64,000 nucleotides of DNA, taken from contig NZ_JAJAVF010000002.1 of the NCBI RefSeq assembly GCF_020531845.1, positions 903,543 through 967,542 on the forward strand, given 5' to 3'. The translations under genes were made by a program, and so were the position numbers. A model generated the notes under the pieces. It made no database searches. It had not been told where the DNA came from and worked only from the letters and a program-made list of their open reading frames with translations. Shown here in pieces: positions 63,642-64,000 of this stretch (position 1 is its first letter; each line of letters starts with the position of its first letter). The stretch is from Methylobacillus methanolivorans (lineage in GTDB: Bacteria; Pseudomonadota; Gammaproteobacteria; Burkholderiales; Methylophilaceae).

Positions 63642-63863
63642 CTATTTCTTGCGTGCGCCCAATGCCACTACCGCAATACCTGCCACAATCGCGATTATCC
63701 CTAATACCTCTGGAATCGCCACGTCGTTTTCAACCTCGGCAGTGGCTTTCAATGGCCCAATCTGTGCCACCGTTTCCTCTGTCGTAAAGCTGAACCCTTT
63801 GTAAACCAACGCCGCAGCACCCAATACAACCAGCAACACTCCAACGATTATTGATGTTTTCAT
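63642..63863 (-). CDS. Small membrane protein with two transmembrane segments
   Basis: 73 residues. Two hydrophobic helices (about 4-22 and 52-69) enclose a short soluble loop that contains TTEETVAQIGPLKATAEVEND. The layout resembles DUF3185-type inner-membrane proteins of unknown function, though this is from memory. Start at 63863 has a GAGGAGG site; the open frame to 63992 continues without similarity. It follows a partial stress-protein-like frame at the window edge, in the same direction. Confidence 0.75.
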   Translation of the reverse strand: MKTSIIVGVLLVVLGAAALVYKGFSFTTEETVAQIGPLKATAEVENDVAIPEVLGIIAIVAGIAVVALGARKK

Positions 63864-63897
63864 TGTGGCCTCCTCGCCTGTAGTCAAGCAATATATA

Positions 63898-64000
63898 TTA
63901 CTCGTTGAACTTCTTCCTAGCCTCTGCAATAGCGTGCTTAATAGCCTCCCACGCCTCGTCGCTACCCTTCTTGAGTTCTTTCCAGGCTTCACCTGCTGAA
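63898..64000 (-). CDS. Partial small helical protein at window edge (N-terminus missing)
   Basis: The last 33 residues of a minus-strand protein are visible, reading AGEAWKELKKGSDEAWEAI before the end KFNE and a TAA stop. The heptad-like spacing of Trp, Leu and Ala suggests an amphipathic helix of the apolipoprotein/sll1863-like stress-protein type. The start and most of the gene are beyond the window. It ends 34 bases before the small membrane protein gene and may form an operon with it. Confidence 0.55.
   Translation of the reverse strand, partial: SAGEAWKELKKGSDEAWEAIKHAIAEARKKFNE

Noticed and set aside
1..64000. CRISPR arrays, tRNA or rRNA genes, insertion sequences, phage genes
   Set aside because: None seen on reading: no regularly spaced repeats, no tRNA-like cloverleaf in the gaps, no transposase or integrase frames.

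Overview
The window looks like the chromosome of an obligate or near-obligate methylotrophic betaproteobacterium of the Methylophilaceae, closest in gene content to Methylobacillus flagellatus. This is a recognition from gene content, not a database result. The evidence is the co-occurrence of the ribulose monophosphate (RuMP) cycle enzymes (hexulose-phosphate synthase, hexulose-phosphate isomerase, transaldolase), a near-complete tetrahydromethanopterin (H4MPT)/methylofuran formaldehyde-oxidation island, and a pqqABCDE operon for the cofactor of methanol dehydrogenase.

Layout. 1-4.7 kb: end of a heavy-metal RND efflux operon (adaptor, pump), a small secreted protein and an SMR transporter. 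4.7-15.4 kb (minus strand): a complete Tad/Flp pilus operon running flp-tadV-tadE-rcpC-rcpA-tadZ-tadA-tadB-tadC-tadD-DUF3613-tadG. 15.6-20.1 kb (minus): a tightly overlapping operon of an ATP-grasp ligase (MfnD-like), an oxoprolinase-fold protein (MfnF-like), pabB, an amino-acid-kinase-fold protein (MfnE-like) and a pterin carbinolamine dehydratase, read here as methylofuran/H4MPT biosynthesis. A HisA-like gene diverges from it. 20.9-24.2 kb (minus): fae, hxlB, hxlA and transaldolase, separated by strong terminators. 24.3-30.2 kb (minus): CitG-like protein, RimK-like ligase, mch, a third ATP-grasp protein, mtdB and beta-RFAP synthase. 30.5-35.2 kb (plus): fhcBADC. Together these genes capture formaldehyde (Fae), oxidise it to formate (MtdB, Mch, FhcABCD), assimilate it (HxlA, HxlB, transaldolase) and build the needed cofactors.

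35-38 kb holds an OmpA-type lipoprotein, a YigZ protein and a YjgR ATPase. 38-45 kb is an assimilatory sulfate-reduction block (cysB, a TauE-type exporter, cysI, a DUF934 gene, cysDN) ending with a 7Fe ferredoxin; cysH lies apart at 49.3 kb. 45-49 kb carries fabV, a Bcr-type MFS pump and cfa. 50-51.5 kb is an orphan polytopic membrane protein. 52-55.3 kb is pqqABCDE, including the 23-residue PqqA precursor. 55.5-62.7 kb (minus) carries hisC, a GGDEF protein, pheA, serC and gyrA. The window closes with a 2-Cys peroxiredoxin and small stress or membrane proteins.

The parts most worth attention are the cofactor-biosynthesis genes of unproven function (HisA-like, CitG-like, three different ATP-grasp ligases) and the regulatory architecture of the C1 genes: a dyad filling the fae promoter spacer, a strong terminator inside hxlA-hxlB, and overlapping inverted repeats upstream of fhcB. 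No tRNA, rRNA, CRISPR array, insertion sequence or phage was seen.
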